Both the position numbers and the translations under genes were made by a program. Positions 1 to 10,063 of a stretch of 64,000 nucleotides of DNA are shown here, piece by piece. The notes beneath the pieces were generated by a model. That model made no database searches, was not told where the DNA came from, and worked only from the letters and a program-made list of their open reading frames with translations. Location: contig NZ_BOQL01000073.1 in NCBI RefSeq assembly GCF_018332655.1, forward strand, positions 51,399 through 115,398. The letters run 5' to 3'. Positions within the stretch are counted from its first letter, which is position 1, and the number at the start of each line of letters is the position of its first letter. Source of the stretch: Actinoplanes auranticolor. Its GTDB lineage: Bacteria > Actinomycetota > Actinomycetes > Mycobacteriales > Micromonosporaceae.

Positions 1-1
1 C

Positions 2-373
2 TCGCCCGGCTACACCCAGCCCCGCGGTTCGCTGTCCGGACCGGCCGAGGACCTGGCCAGTCACGGCTACGTGGTGGTGGGGATCGACCACACCCACGAG
101 ACGTACGCGGTCACCTTCCCCGGCGGCCGGATCGCCACCTGCGCCACCTGCGAGCTCGACGAGGACGACGCGTTCTTCCGCAAGCTGTACGCGGGCCGGG
201 CCGCCGACCAGCTCGGCATCGACCTCGGGGCGACCACCACCGGCGCCCGCTCGCAGGAGATCACCCGCAGGTACCACCGGGCGATCTTCGAGCGGCACCT
301 GCGGGACCGGCCGCAGCCGCTGCTGGACCGGCCGTCGCCGCGCTACCCGGAAGTGGTCATCGCCGCGCGCTGA
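2..373 (+). pseudogene. Remnant of a secreted lipase / PAF-acetylhydrolase-like alpha/beta hydrolase (left end cut by window)
   Basis: The frame is open from base 2 to the TGA at 371-373 and joins two recognisable parts of the PAF-acetylhydrolase/Streptomyces-lipase family. The first part (AEDLASHGYVVVGIDHTHET and the following FPGGR) is the strand region before the nucleophile elbow. The last part (RYHRAIFERHLRDRPQPLL...SPRYPEV) is the family's C-terminus. Only about 15 residues separate them, around AGRAAD/QLGID. The roughly 150-180 residues that should lie between, including the GHSxGG nucleophile elbow and the catalytic Asp and His, are absent, so the product cannot be an active hydrolase. 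The upstream part lies outside the window. Alternative: a divergent short paralogue, less likely because the ends align with family ends. Confidence 0.6.
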
Positions 374-379
374 CACAGC

Positions 380-408
380 GATGGGCACGGTCGCCGACCG
401 TGCCCATC
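380..408. terminator. Bidirectional hairpin terminator
   Basis: A perfect 13-bp inverted repeat (380-392 and 396-408, GATGGGCACGGTC and its complement) with a 3-nt loop lies between the convergent lipase remnant and sdhB. There is no T-run, which is usual for high-GC actinobacteria. Confidence 0.75.
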
Positions 409-426
409 TCCGTTCGCGCGGTGGAG

Positions 427-1169
427 CTATTTCTTGCCGAAGGCCCTGCGGTAGTCGTTGTTGAGCCGGCCGATCAGCGTCAGCGGGATCCCCTTGGGAC
501 AGACCGTGGTGCACTCACCCATGTTGGTGCAACCGCCGAAGCCCGCGTCGTCCTGGGCCTGGAGCATGTCGACCACGCGGGTGTCGCGTTCCGGCTGGCC
601 CTGGGGGAGCAGGTTGAGGTGGGCGACCTTGGCCGCGGTGAACAGCATCGAGGAGCCGTTCGGGCAGGCGGCCACGCAGGCGCCGCAGCCGATGCAGGTG
701 GCCGCCTCGAAGGCCGCGTCCGCGTCCGGCTTGGGGACCGGGGTCGCGTGGGCGTCCGGGGCCGTGCCGGTCGGAGCCGTGATGTAGCCGCCGGCCTGGA
801 TGATCGCGTCGAAGGCGCTGCGGTCGACGACCAGGTCCTTGATGACCGGGAACGGTGCCGCCCGCCACGGCTCGACGTCGATCGTGTCGCCGTCCTTGAA
901 ATGCCGCATGTGGAGCTGGCAGGCGGTGGTGGCCCGCTCCGGGCCGTGCGCCACGCCGTCGATCATGACGCCGCAGGAGCCGCAGATGCCCTCGCGGCAG
1001 TCGTGGTCGAACGCCACCGGGTCGTCACCGTCGAGGATGAGCTTCTCGTTCAGGACGTCGAGCATCTCCAGGAAGCTGGCGTCGGGGGAGATGTCCTTGA
1101 CGTCGTAGGTGACCATGCGGCCCTTGTCGGCCGGGCCCTGCTGGCGCCACACGCGTACCTGGATGTCCA

Positions 1170-1170
<1 letters not shown>
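427..1170 (-). CDS. sdhB: Succinate dehydrogenase iron-sulfur subunit
   Basis: Electron-transfer subunit of complex II, carrying electrons from SdhA flavin to the cytochrome b subunit. The 247-residue product starts MDIQVRVWRQ. The [2Fe-2S] ligands lie in CREGICGSCG (Cys58, 63, 66) plus Cys84. The C-terminal ferredoxin-like half has CIGCGACVAACP and CTNMGECTTVCPKG for the [4Fe-4S] and [3Fe-4S] centres. The ATG at 1168-1170 is chosen because it overlaps the sdhA stop as TAATG, typical of translational coupling; longer open sequence upstream is only overlap with sdhA. Last gene of sdhCAB, followed by the hairpin at 380-408. Confidence 0.96.
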
Positions 1171-3098
<1,928 letters not shown>

Positions 3099-3100
3099 GG

Positions 3101-3859
3101 TCAGTCCACCAATCCGGTGAGCACGGCGAACGGCACCGACAGGTAGCCGACCACCAGGACGACGGAGAGCAGCAGCGCGGCGCCGCGGGCGATGCGCTCG
3201 CCGCGGGCGGTGCGCTGGCCCAGCGTGCGGACCGCGCTGAACAGGCCGTGCCGCAGGTGCAGGCCGACAGCCACGATGGACAGCACGTAGAACAGCGTCA
3301 CGTACCACTGCTCGGCCTTGAAGTCGGCGATGACCCGGGCGGACGGCTCCGAGCCGGCCGGGGCCGGGTTCAGCGTGCCGGTGGTCAGGTCGAGCAGGTG
3401 GTAGACCACGAAGAGCACGATGATGACGCCGCCCCAGCGCATCGTCCGGGCCGCGTAGCTGCCCTGCACCTTGGGCCGGTGGACGTACTTCACCGGCCGG
3501 GCCTTCCGGGCGCGGCGGGTCAGGATCGTGGCCGCGACGATGTGCCCGACCACGGCGACGACCAGGCCGAATCGCATGATCCACAGGAACCAGCCCGAGG
3601 GCAGCAGCGGTTCGGCGATGGTGCGCAGCCAATGCGCGTAGTGGTCGAAGGACTCGGCGCCGAAGAAGATCTTGAGGTTGCCGATCATGTGGGCGTACAG
3701 GAAGCCCACGAGGAGCAGCCCGGTGACCGCCATGAGGATCTTCAACGCCAGCGAGGAGCGCGCGCCCCGGCGCGGCTTGAGCGCCGGCTTCTTCGCCAGC
3801 GTCTTGCGGGCCGGCTCGGCCGTCGCCCGGGGAGTTGGAGTGCTGATGTCTACCGCCAC
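3101..3859 (-). CDS. sdhC: Succinate dehydrogenase cytochrome b subunit (type B, single anchor)
   Basis: A 252-residue membrane anchor with five hydrophobic segments (about residues 38-60, 92-112, 140-160, 188-206, 224-245) after a positively charged proline-rich cytoplasmic N-terminus. Several membrane-embedded His residues (for example in YAHMIG, VGHIVA, VYHLLD, LHLRHG) are candidate ligands for two haems b. One large anchor in place of separate SdhC and SdhD marks the type-B, menaquinone-linked complex of Gram-positive bacteria. The GTG at 3857-3859 is preceded by TAGCGT 7 nt upstream, so the mRNA may be leaderless. First gene of the operon. Confidence 0.93.
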   Translation of the reverse strand: MAVDISTPTPRATAEPARKTLAKKPALKPRRGARSSLALKILMAVTGLLLVGFLYAHMIGNLKIFFGAESFDHYAHWLRTIAEPLLPSGWFLWIMRFGLVVAVVGHIVAATILTRRARKARPVKYVHRPKVQGSYAARTMRWGGVIIVLFVVYHLLDLTTGTLNPAPAGSEPSARVIADFKAEQWYVTLFYVLSIVAVGLHLRHGLFSAVRTLGQRTARGERIARGAALLLSVVLVVGYLSVPFAVLTGLVD

Positions 3860-3866
3860 ACCCTGA

Positions 3867-3896
3867 ACGCTAAGAAGTCGCGGGCGATTCGTCTAA
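3867..3896 (-). promoter_or_regulatory. Predicted sdhCAB promoter
   Basis: On the minus strand TTAGAC (3896-3891) is followed by 18 nt and TAGCGT (3872-3867), then 7 nt to the sdhC GTG. The spacing fits a housekeeping-type promoter whose transcript begins at or next to the start codon. Inferred by eye. Confidence 0.5.
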
Positions 3897-3917
3897 TGCA
3901 TGATCGGCGGGGTAACC

Positions 3918-3932
3918 ATAGACGTAAGCTAT
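3918..3932. promoter_or_regulatory. Candidate LysR-type operator (T-N11-A palindrome)
   Basis: ATAG-N7-CTAT is a perfect 4-bp-arm palindrome containing the LysR-family T-N11-A signature (3919-3931). Its centre (3925) is 66 bp upstream of the predicted sdhC start, the usual position of an LTTR recognition site. It also covers TAAGCT (3925-3930), a possible -10 element 6 nt before the lysR GTG, so one site could serve both activation of sdhCAB and autorepression. Confidence 0.55.
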
Positions 3933-3936
3933 CAAG

Positions 3937-4854
3937 GTGCAGCTTCAACAGCTCCGATACTTCGTAGCAGTGGCAGAAACCCGGCATTTCACCCAAGCGG
4001 CTGACGCGCTCAACGTCTCGCAGCCGACTTTAAGTAAGCAGATTCACACCCTCGAGGAGACGCTCGGCGCGCCCCTGTTCGAACGCGTCCGCGGTGCCGT
4101 CGCCCTCACCGCCGCCGGCGACACCCTGCTGCCGCTGGCCCGCCGGATGGTCGCCGACGCGGACGCCGCCCGCGACGCGGTGCAGGAGATCGTCGGCCTG
4201 CGCCGCGGCCGGGTCCGGGTCGGCGCCACCCCCAGCCTGTGCTCGTCGCTGGTCCCGACCGTGCTGCGCCGGTTCCGCACCGAGCACCCGGACATCGAGC
4301 TGCACGTCAACGAGGGCAGCTCGCAGGACCTGATCACCGACCTGCTGGCCCGGGACCTGGACCTCGCGCTGATCGTCCACCCCGAGCAGGGCGTAGACCC
4401 CGCCCTGCACGCGGCCCTGGTGCTGCGCGAGAGCCTGGTGGTCGCGTCGGTCGCCTCCGGGCCGCCGCCGACGGCCAACCGCCAGCTCGCCCTCGCCGAA
4501 CTGCGCGACACCCCGCTGGTGATGTTCCGGCCCGGCTACGACCTGCGTGACGTCACCCTGGAGGCGTGCCGGCGCGCAGGTTTCACCCCGCGCTTCGCGG
4601 TCGAGGGCGGCGAGATGGACGCGGTGCTCGCGTTCGTGGAGGCCGGCCTCGGGGTGGCGCTGGTGCCGAGCATGGTGCTGGTGAACCGGCCACTGCTGCG
4701 GGCGACGCCACTGGCATCGCCGGGGATGCGCCGCACGATCGCGCTCGCGCACCGGCGCCGGGCGGTGCTGCCGCACGCGGCGGAGGCGTTGCGCGCGACC
4801 CTGCTGGACCACATCGCGACGGGTGAGCTGCCCTTCGGCGTGCAACCGCTGTAG
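3937..4854 (+). CDS. LysR-family transcriptional regulator, divergent from sdhCAB
   Basis: A 305-residue LysR regulator. The N-terminal winged helix-turn-helix (QLRYFVAVAETRHFTQAADA, then LNVSQPTLSKQI) is canonical; the rest is the two-lobed effector-binding domain. It is transcribed away from sdhCAB across a 77-bp gap holding a T-N11-A palindrome. The likely job is control of the succinate dehydrogenase operon and of itself; effector unknown. GTG start at 3937 is supported by the alignment of QLQQLRYF with family N-termini. Its stop directly abuts the end of the convergent NmrA remnant. Confidence 0.92.
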   Translation: MQLQQLRYFVAVAETRHFTQAADALNVSQPTLSKQIHTLEETLGAPLFERVRGAVALTAAGDTLLPLARRMVADADAARDAVQEIVGLRRGRVRVGATPSLCSSLVPTVLRRFRTEHPDIELHVNEGSSQDLITDLLARDLDLALIVHPEQGVDPALHAALVLRESLVVASVASGPPPTANRQLALAELRDTPLVMFRPGYDLRDVTLEACRRAGFTPRFAVEGGEMDAVLAFVEAGLGVALVPSMVLVNRPLLRATPLASPGMRRTIALAHRRRAVLPHAAEALRATLLDHIATGELPFGVQPL

Positions 4855-5436
4855 TCAGCGGAACTTCTCGGCGTGGTCGGTGGCCCACTCGGCGAACGTC
4901 CGGGCCGGGCGGCCGAGCACCGTCGGCCACCGTCGTCGAGGACGGGCCCGGGACGCGGGCGTAGTCGGCCAGGGAGCCCAGCCGGCGGTCGGGGATCTCG
5001 GCCGGGAGGCCGGCGGCGAGCATGCCCTGGCGTACCTGCTCCGGCGTGATCTCGGCGAAGTCAGCTCGCGGCCGGTGGCCCGGCCGATCGCCTCGACCTT
5101 GGCGGCCCGGGTGAGCGGCTGTGGCCCGGTGAGCAGGTACGCTCGCCCGGCGTGCTCCGGCTCCAGCAGCGCCCGTACGGTCACCGCGGCGACGTCCCGC
5201 TCCTCCACCGTCGAGGTCACCGCCGCCGGATACGCCCCGCGCACCACCCCGCCCCGCCGGAGCTGCGGCGCCCAGGCCAGCGCGTTGGCGGCGAAGTCGG
5301 TGCACCGCAGGATCGTCCACTCCAGACCCGACCGCCGGGCGGCCTGCTCCGCTGCGGTGAACTCCGCGATGAACCGGGGGTCGCCGACCGGGTGCGCCAC
5401 CGTGGCGGCCGACAGCACGACCCCCCGCTTGGCGCC
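4855..5436 (-). pseudogene. Broken NmrA-like NAD(P)-binding oxidoreductase
   Basis: Similar to the middle and end of NmrA/NAD(P)H-binding reductases: VVLSAATVAHPVGDPRFIAE, then SGLEWTILRCTDFAANALAW, then RAYLLTGPQPLT. The N-terminal GATGxxG dinucleotide-binding part is missing. The frame is broken twice. Near 5062 it shifts to one where DFAEITPEQVRQGMLAAGLP continues, and near 4925-4945 it returns for the C-terminus (VLGRPARTFAEWATDHAEKF). Missing 5' end plus two frameshifts means no function is expected. It meets the MarR remnant at 5433-5448. Sequencing error could explain the shifts but not the missing start. Confidence 0.7.
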
Positions 5437-5549
5437 CCTCGATCGAGGAGATCTGCGCCGGCTACTCGGACGCGGAGCTGGCCGTGGTGGCGGACTTCCT
5501 GCGCCGCACCACCGAGGCCGGGGAGGCCGCCGTCCGGGACCTACCGTGA
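5433..5549 (+). pseudogene. C-terminal remnant of a MarR-type regulator
   Basis: The frame reads RPSIEEICAGYSDAELAVVA then DFLRRTTEAGEAAVRDLP and stop (TGA 5547-5549). This resembles the last dimerisation helix of MarR-family regulators. The DNA-binding part is missing and no start codon is available. MarR genes are often divergent from NmrA-type reductases, so the two remnants probably were such a pair that lost its shared promoter and both 5' ends. Its end overlaps the convergent esterase gene by a few bases. Confidence 0.5.
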
Positions 5550-6764
5550 CGTGGTGGTGATCTCCGGAATGCTCACCACGAGGTCGTAGGCGTCCAGCAC
5601 CGGCGCGTCCAGGAAGGTCTCCGACAGGCGGATCCGGGCCGGCCCGCTCATCCGGTCGCGCGCCGCCCGCAGATCCACCAGCACCGGTCCCGCCGACGGC
5701 CGGAAGGCGGCCTCCACGCTGTCCGCGGGCGCCGGCGGCAGAATCTCGCTGGTCACCGCGACGCCGCCCGGTGCCTCCGGATCGGCGCGGCGCGCGGAGG
5801 TCCGGCCGGCCTGCGCGGTCACCGCCATCGCCACATAGTCCCCGCCGAGGCGGTCCGCCAGGTGGTGGCCCATGGCCGACAGCGCGAAGGCGGGGGTGCG
5901 CACCGGAGTGCGCTGGATGTGCGTGTTGTGCGCGGCCAGCACGATTTTTGTGTCCGGGCCGAGCAGCTCGAAGACGGTCTCGGCCATGCCCCGGTCGCGG
6001 GCGGCCACCTTCGGATGGCTGAAGTCCGCCGTGAAGCTGCGCAAACCCTGGTCCAGCAGGCAGGCCAGCCGCAGCTCGTGCCGGGCCGTCCGGTACGCCC
6101 CGGCCCCGGCGGCCGCCGTGTACTCCACCGCCAGCGCGTCGAAGCGCGTCGCCAGGTCGGCCAGCAGTGCCGTGGCCCGGTCCCGGTCCGCGCCGTCGAT
6201 CGCCGCATAGGCCCGGTACGCGAGCAGCGTGTGCTCACCGGCGTAGGCCCGGGCGTACTCGGCGATCCGGTCGACCAGCGGCAGCGCGTCCGCGTCGACC
6301 TTGCCCAGATAACGCCGGAGGCTGTCGAGGGCCGGCAGCGGCGAGGCGGTCGAGCCGGGCACGTCCACCCCGCTGAACCGCAGCGGCAGCGGCGACGACC
6401 GCATCCAGCGGAGCAGGTCGCGCATCTCCGGGCACCGGCCCATCCGGTACGTGATCCCGTGCTCGGCCAGCTCGTCGAGGTCACCCGGCCCGCCCCGGAC
6501 CCAGTCGTCCACGGCCAGGCCCTCGCTGAAACCGGACTCCATCGCGAAGACGGTGAAGCCGCACCGCTCGGCCAGGAACCGCAGCAGCCGGTGCCGCCAC
6601 AGATGGAACTCGCGGACGTGGTGGGCGCTCTCGCCGATGGCCACCACCCGCGCGTCCCGCAGGATCTCCACCAGCGGTTCCAGGTCATCCAGCGGCGCGT
6701 GCGGATCGGTGGTGCCGAGCGGGATCGCCCGCTCGGCGACGAAGGCATTGAAGGCAGCTGTCAC
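5541..6764 (-). CDS. Erythromycin esterase-family hydrolase
   Basis: A 407-residue member of the erythromycin esterase (EreA/EreB-like) family. The N-terminal motif VVAIGESAHHVREF matches the family GExxH...EF signature, and later blocks (GFTVFAMESGFSEG, FSGVDVPGS, ALAVEY..., KIVLAAHNTHIQRTP) follow the family order; His and Glu of these motifs form the metal-free active site in EreB. The GTG start overlaps the upstream desaturase stop as GTGA, so it is translationally coupled to the carotenoid operon. Members next to biosynthetic genes need not act on macrolides; the substrate here is unknown. Confidence 0.85.
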   Translation of the reverse strand: MTAAFNAFVAERAIPLGTTDPHAPLDDLEPLVEILRDARVVAIGESAHHVREFHLWRHRLLRFLAERCGFTVFAMESGFSEGLAVDDWVRGGPGDLDELAEHGITYRMGRCPEMRDLLRWMRSSPLPLRFSGVDVPGSTASPLPALDSLRRYLGKVDADALPLVDRIAEYARAYAGEHTLLAYRAYAAIDGADRDRATALLADLATRFDALAVEYTAAAGAGAYRTARHELRLACLLDQGLRSFTADFSHPKVAARDRGMAETVFELLGPDTKIVLAAHNTHIQRTPVRTPAFALSAMGHHLADRLGGDYVAMAVTAQAGRTSARRADPEAPGGVAVTSEILPPAPADSVEAAFRPSAGPVLVDLRAARDRMSGPARIRLSETFLDAPVLDAYDLVVSIPEITTTSR

Positions 6765-8203
6765 GCCGGTCCGATCTCGTCCGCGACGATCTTCGCCGAG
6801 AGGGTCACCATGGGCAGTCCGCCGCCCGGATGGGTGGAGCCGCCGACCAGGAACAGCCCGGCCAGCGGGCCACGGTTGGCCGGCCGGGTCAGCCCGCCCG
6901 CCGTACCGTAGATCGCCCCGCCCGGCGCGGCCGTGGCGTCCGCCAGATCGGCCGGGGTGCGGGTCTCGGTGAACAGCAGCCGGTCCCGCACGTCCACGCC
7001 GCGCGCGGCCAGCACGTCCAGGATGTGCCGTCCGTAGGCGTCGGCCAGGCCGGGGCGCCGCCAGTCGACCGCCGCGGACGAGGTGCCGTGCCGGGGCGCG
7101 TTCACCAGCACGAACCAGGCCTCCGTGCCGGCCGGGCTCACCGCGGGATCCGCCGCCCGGGTCACGAAGAGGGTCGGGTCCGAGGGGGGCCGGGCGCGGG
7201 CGCCGGTGCCGGGGGAGCCGAAGACGGCGTCGAACTCGGCGTCGTAGTCGCGGGGGAAGAACACCGTGTGGTGCGCCAGCTCCGGTGTCTGCCCGCGGAC
7301 GCCGAGCAGCAGGACGAAGCCCGCCAGGCTGCGAGCGGCCAGCCCGCCGAGGCGGGACGGCGCGGGCAGCAGATCGCGATAGACCGACAGAGCGTCCACA
7401 TTGGCCACTACCACGTCGGCCGGCACCTCCTCGCCGGAGCACAACCGCACGCCGGTGGCGCGGCCCGCGGTCGAGCAGATCCGCTCGACCGGTGAGGACG
7501 TCACCACCCGCACGCCCAGCGAGCGGCAGCGGTCGAGCAGCGCCGTGGCCAGCACCCCGAGGCCGCCGTCGAGATACCAGCCGCCGAAGGCCAGTTCCGC
7601 GTACGGGATCGCGGCCAGCGCCGCCGGGGCCCGGCGCGGATCGGCGCCGGTGTAGGTCGCATAGCGGTCCAGCATCATGCGCAGCCGCGGGTCGCGCAGA
7701 TACTGCCGGCCCAGCGACCGCAGCGAGCGCCAGGGCGCGATGGCCGCCAGGTCACCGACCCGCCAGGACAGCGCGGCCAGCGACGCGGGGGTCACCTCGC
7801 GCTGCAGCACCGACCGCCAGGAGGCGCGCCAGATCCGCTCGGCGCGCACCCAGAAGCGGGCCCAGTCCGCGCCGGCGGCGGCCCCGAAAGCGGCCTCGAT
7901 GCGCCGCCGGAACACCTCCGGGTCGGACGAGGAGTCCAGCACCGAGCCGTCGGGAAAACGGTGGCGCACCAACGGGTCCAGCGCCACCGGGGACAGGTCC
8001 AGCCCCAGATCGGCGAAGACCTGCGGAAGCGTGAGCAGGCTGGGGCCGGTGTCGAAGCGGAAGCCGTCGCGCTCGTACCGGCCGAGCTTGCCGCCGACCT
8101 CGGCCGCCCGTTCGTACACGGTCACCCGGTGACCGGCGGCAGCCAGCCGCGCAGCGGCGGCCAGACCACCCACCCCCGCGCCGATCACCACGACGTCACT
8201 CAT
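6761..8203 (-). CDS. FAD-dependent carotenoid desaturase (CrtI/CrtD family)
   Basis: A 480-residue phytoene-desaturase-family flavoenzyme. N-terminal FAD-binding motif VVIGAGVGGLAAAARLAAAG with YERAAEVGGK follows at residues 4-40, and the C-terminal family signature (FLVGGSTHPGGGLPMVTLSA) is intact. ATG is favoured by the ATGA overlap with the upstream glycosyltransferase stop. Its place beside a CruF-like hydratase and a GT2 glycosyltransferase suggests a late 3',4'-desaturase (CrtD role) rather than the primary phytoene desaturase; no phytoene synthase gene is present in the window. The exact substrate is inferred. Confidence 0.88.
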   Translation of the reverse strand: MSDVVVIGAGVGGLAAAARLAAAGHRVTVYERAAEVGGKLGRYERDGFRFDTGPSLLTLPQVFADLGLDLSPVALDPLVRHRFPDGSVLDSSSDPEVFRRRIEAAFGAAAGADWARFWVRAERIWRASWRSVLQREVTPASLAALSWRVGDLAAIAPWRSLRSLGRQYLRDPRLRMMLDRYATYTGADPRRAPAALAAIPYAELAFGGWYLDGGLGVLATALLDRCRSLGVRVVTSSPVERICSTAGRATGVRLCSGEEVPADVVVANVDALSVYRDLLPAPSRLGGLAARSLAGFVLLLGVRGQTPELAHHTVFFPRDYDAEFDAVFGSPGTGARARPPSDPTLFVTRAADPAVSPAGTEAWFVLVNAPRHGTSSAAVDWRRPGLADAYGRHILDVLAARGVDVRDRLLFTETRTPADLADATAAPGGAIYGTAGGLTRPANRGPLAGLFLVGGSTHPGGGLPMVTLSAKIVADEIGPA

Positions 8204-9303
8204 ACCGGCCGTCCCTTCCACGAGAGCCGGCCGCTCCGCCGCAGCGCGAACGAACGCACCACCAGAGCGCCGAAGAGCAGGATCGACACCGGCTGGGCCA
8301 GGGCGTCGGGCCAGGCCCGGCCGCCGGTCGCCCGGGCCGCGGCCACCCGGCCCACAACCCCGAGCAGGTACGCCGCCAGCGCCCACCCGGCCGGCCCCAC
8401 CGCCCCGGCAGCCAGGAAGACCACAGCGGCCACCGGCGGCACGACGTAGAGCAGCACGAGCAGCCCGACCACCGCGGCGGCCCCGGCCGGCGAGCCGAAG
8501 GACGCCCACATCGACTTGCTGTAGCCGTCGCGCAGCTCCCGCCACGACGTGTACATCAGGCACTCCGCCAGCGCCGAGCCGTCGGCGAGGGCGATCCGGC
8601 CGCCGGCGCGCTTGACCGCCCGGGCCAGCCCGATGTCCTCCAGCACGTCGTCCCGCACCGCCGCGTGGCCGCCGGCCCGCTCGTAGCCCGCCCGGTCCAG
8701 CACCAGCCACTGACCACCGGCCGCCGCCAGCGACGGGCGCGGCGAGCGTTCCATCGCCCGCAGCGGCAGGAACGTCAGCCAGGACCACTGCAGCAGCGGC
8801 TGCACGAGCCGCCCGGCCCCCACGATCCGCGGGTACGGCGACAGCAGCTGCACCCCGGCCGAGCGCAGCAGCTCGACCCCGCCGGCGATCGCCCCCGGGG
8901 CCAGCACCACGTCGGCGTCCACGAAAACGAGTACGTCCGCGTCACCGGCCGCGGATGCGAGTTGCGCGCACGCGTGCGGTTTACCCAGCCAGCCGGCCGG
9001 CGGCGGCGCGCCGGACAGCAGCCGCACCTTGTCACCGGCGACGGCCCGCACCACCTCGGCCGTGCCGTCGGCCGAACCGTCGTCGAGCACGAGGATCTCC
9101 AGGTGCGGCACGCCGGACTGTCCCAGCAGCGCCTGCAGGCACGGCGTGACACGTTCCGCCTCGTCGCGCAGCGGCAGCAGCACGGCGACCCGTTCGGTGG
9201 TCGTCGCCGCGGTGCGCGGGCGGCGCAGCAACGCCGCGTTGACGATCGTGTGGGTGGTCAGGGCGACCAGCGGGAGCAGCGGGAGCAGCGCCGGCCACCT
9301 CAT
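8200..9303 (-). CDS. Family 2 glycosyltransferase, probable carotenoid glycosyltransferase (CruG-like)
   Basis: A 367-residue membrane-bound GT2 enzyme. An N-terminal hydrophobic helix precedes the GT-A domain: VAVLLPLRDEAERV, EILVLDDGSADGT, VFVDADVVL (DxD metal/sugar-nucleotide site) and a downstream EDIGLARAVKRAG motif. Two or three transmembrane segments follow at the C-terminus. It overlaps both neighbours by 4 nt (ATGA). In cyanobacteria CruF makes a 1'-hydroxyl and CruG glycosylates the ring-free end, so a carotenoid glycoside is the likely product here; the sugar cannot be read from sequence. Confidence 0.8.
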   Translation of the reverse strand: MRWPALLPLLPLVALTTHTIVNAALLRRPRTAATTTERVAVLLPLRDEAERVTPCLQALLGQSGVPHLEILVLDDGSADGTAEVVRAVAGDKVRLLSGAPPPAGWLGKPHACAQLASAAGDADVLVFVDADVVLAPGAIAGGVELLRSAGVQLLSPYPRIVGAGRLVQPLLQWSWLTFLPLRAMERSPRPSLAAAGGQWLVLDRAGYERAGGHAAVRDDVLEDIGLARAVKRAGGRIALADGSALAECLMYTSWRELRDGYSKSMWASFGSPAGAAAVVGLLVLLYVVPPVAAVVFLAAGAVGPAGWALAAYLLGVVGRVAAARATGGRAWPDALAQPVSILLFGALVVRSFALRRSGRLSWKGRPV

Positions 9304-10061
9304 GCGGGCACCGGCCGCCGGACCCGCCGCAGGGCCAGTGGCAGCACGACCGCACCCATCAGCACACCGCCCCACAGCGCCGAGGCCGGCAGGCCGAGGA
9401 AGACCGCGTGGGCGAGCACGGAGGAAGCGTACGTCCACCACCAGAGCGTGAGCATCGGTGTGTCACCCGGCAGGACCACGGCGGCCGACGGCCCCGCGGC
9501 GACGGCCAGCCCGGCCATCAGCACCACCGCGAAGCCCAGCCAGCCCAGGTAGTTGCCGATCGGGATGCCGGGCACGCCGGGCAGCGCAGGGGTGGGGGAG
9601 TCCCAGGTCCAGTAGCCCTCGGCGACCATCTGCGGGTCGAGGAACAGGTCCCAGGCCGCGAGCCCGGCCGCGGCCAGCGCGATCCGCGCCGGCCTGGAGC
9701 GGGCCAGCCGCAGCGCGGCCAGCCAGGCCGGCCAGGCCATCCAGGTCCAGGCCAGCGGGATGATCAGCGGTACGCCGAGCAGCTTGGGCCCGAGCTGGCC
9801 GGAGTAGTCGTAGGTGCCGAACGGGAACCCGGTCGCCACCCCCACCGCCTCCACGGCGAAGCCGCCCAGGGTGGCGGTCGCGATCAGCGCGGCGGCCGCC
9901 CGGACGCCCCGGGTCAGCAACGCATGCGAGACCGACAGCAGGTAGCCCAGCACGACGGTCAGCACGGTGAAGCCGGCGCGCAGGCCGCCACCGGTCAGCG
10001 GATAGCAGATCTGGGTCAGGATCAGGGCGCCGAGCAGCACCCACGGCACTACGCGCCTCAC
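9300..10061 (-). CDS. cruF: Carotenoid 1',2'-hydratase family membrane protein (CruF-like)
   Basis: A 253-residue integral membrane protein with about seven hydrophobic segments, of the CruF/DUF422 family. Family blocks include AVGVATGFPFGTYDYS, GVPLIIPLAWTWMAW and a conserved AAWDLFLDPQMVAEGYWTW. CruF hydrates the 1',2' double bond of acyclic or gamma-type carotenoid ends. The GTG start at 10059-10061 follows the GNAT stop by 2 nt, and its own stop overlaps the GT2 start. Family assignment is strong; substrate is inferred from neighbours. Confidence 0.86.
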   Translation of the reverse strand: MRRVVPWVLLGALILTQICYPLTGGGLRAGFTVLTVVLGYLLSVSHALLTRGVRAAAALIATATLGGFAVEAVGVATGFPFGTYDYSGQLGPKLLGVPLIIPLAWTWMAWPAWLAALRLARSRPARIALAAAGLAAWDLFLDPQMVAEGYWTWDSPTPALPGVPGIPIGNYLGWLGFAVVLMAGLAVAAGPSAAVVLPGDTPMLTLWWWTYASSVLAHAVFLGLPASALWGGVLMGAVVLPLALRRVRRPVPA

Positions 10062-10063
10062 TG

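Noticed and set aside
5541..6764. Horizontally acquired macrolide-resistance gene
   Set aside because: Composition matches its neighbours, it is translationally coupled to the desaturase, and there is no mobile element, integrase or flanking repeat.
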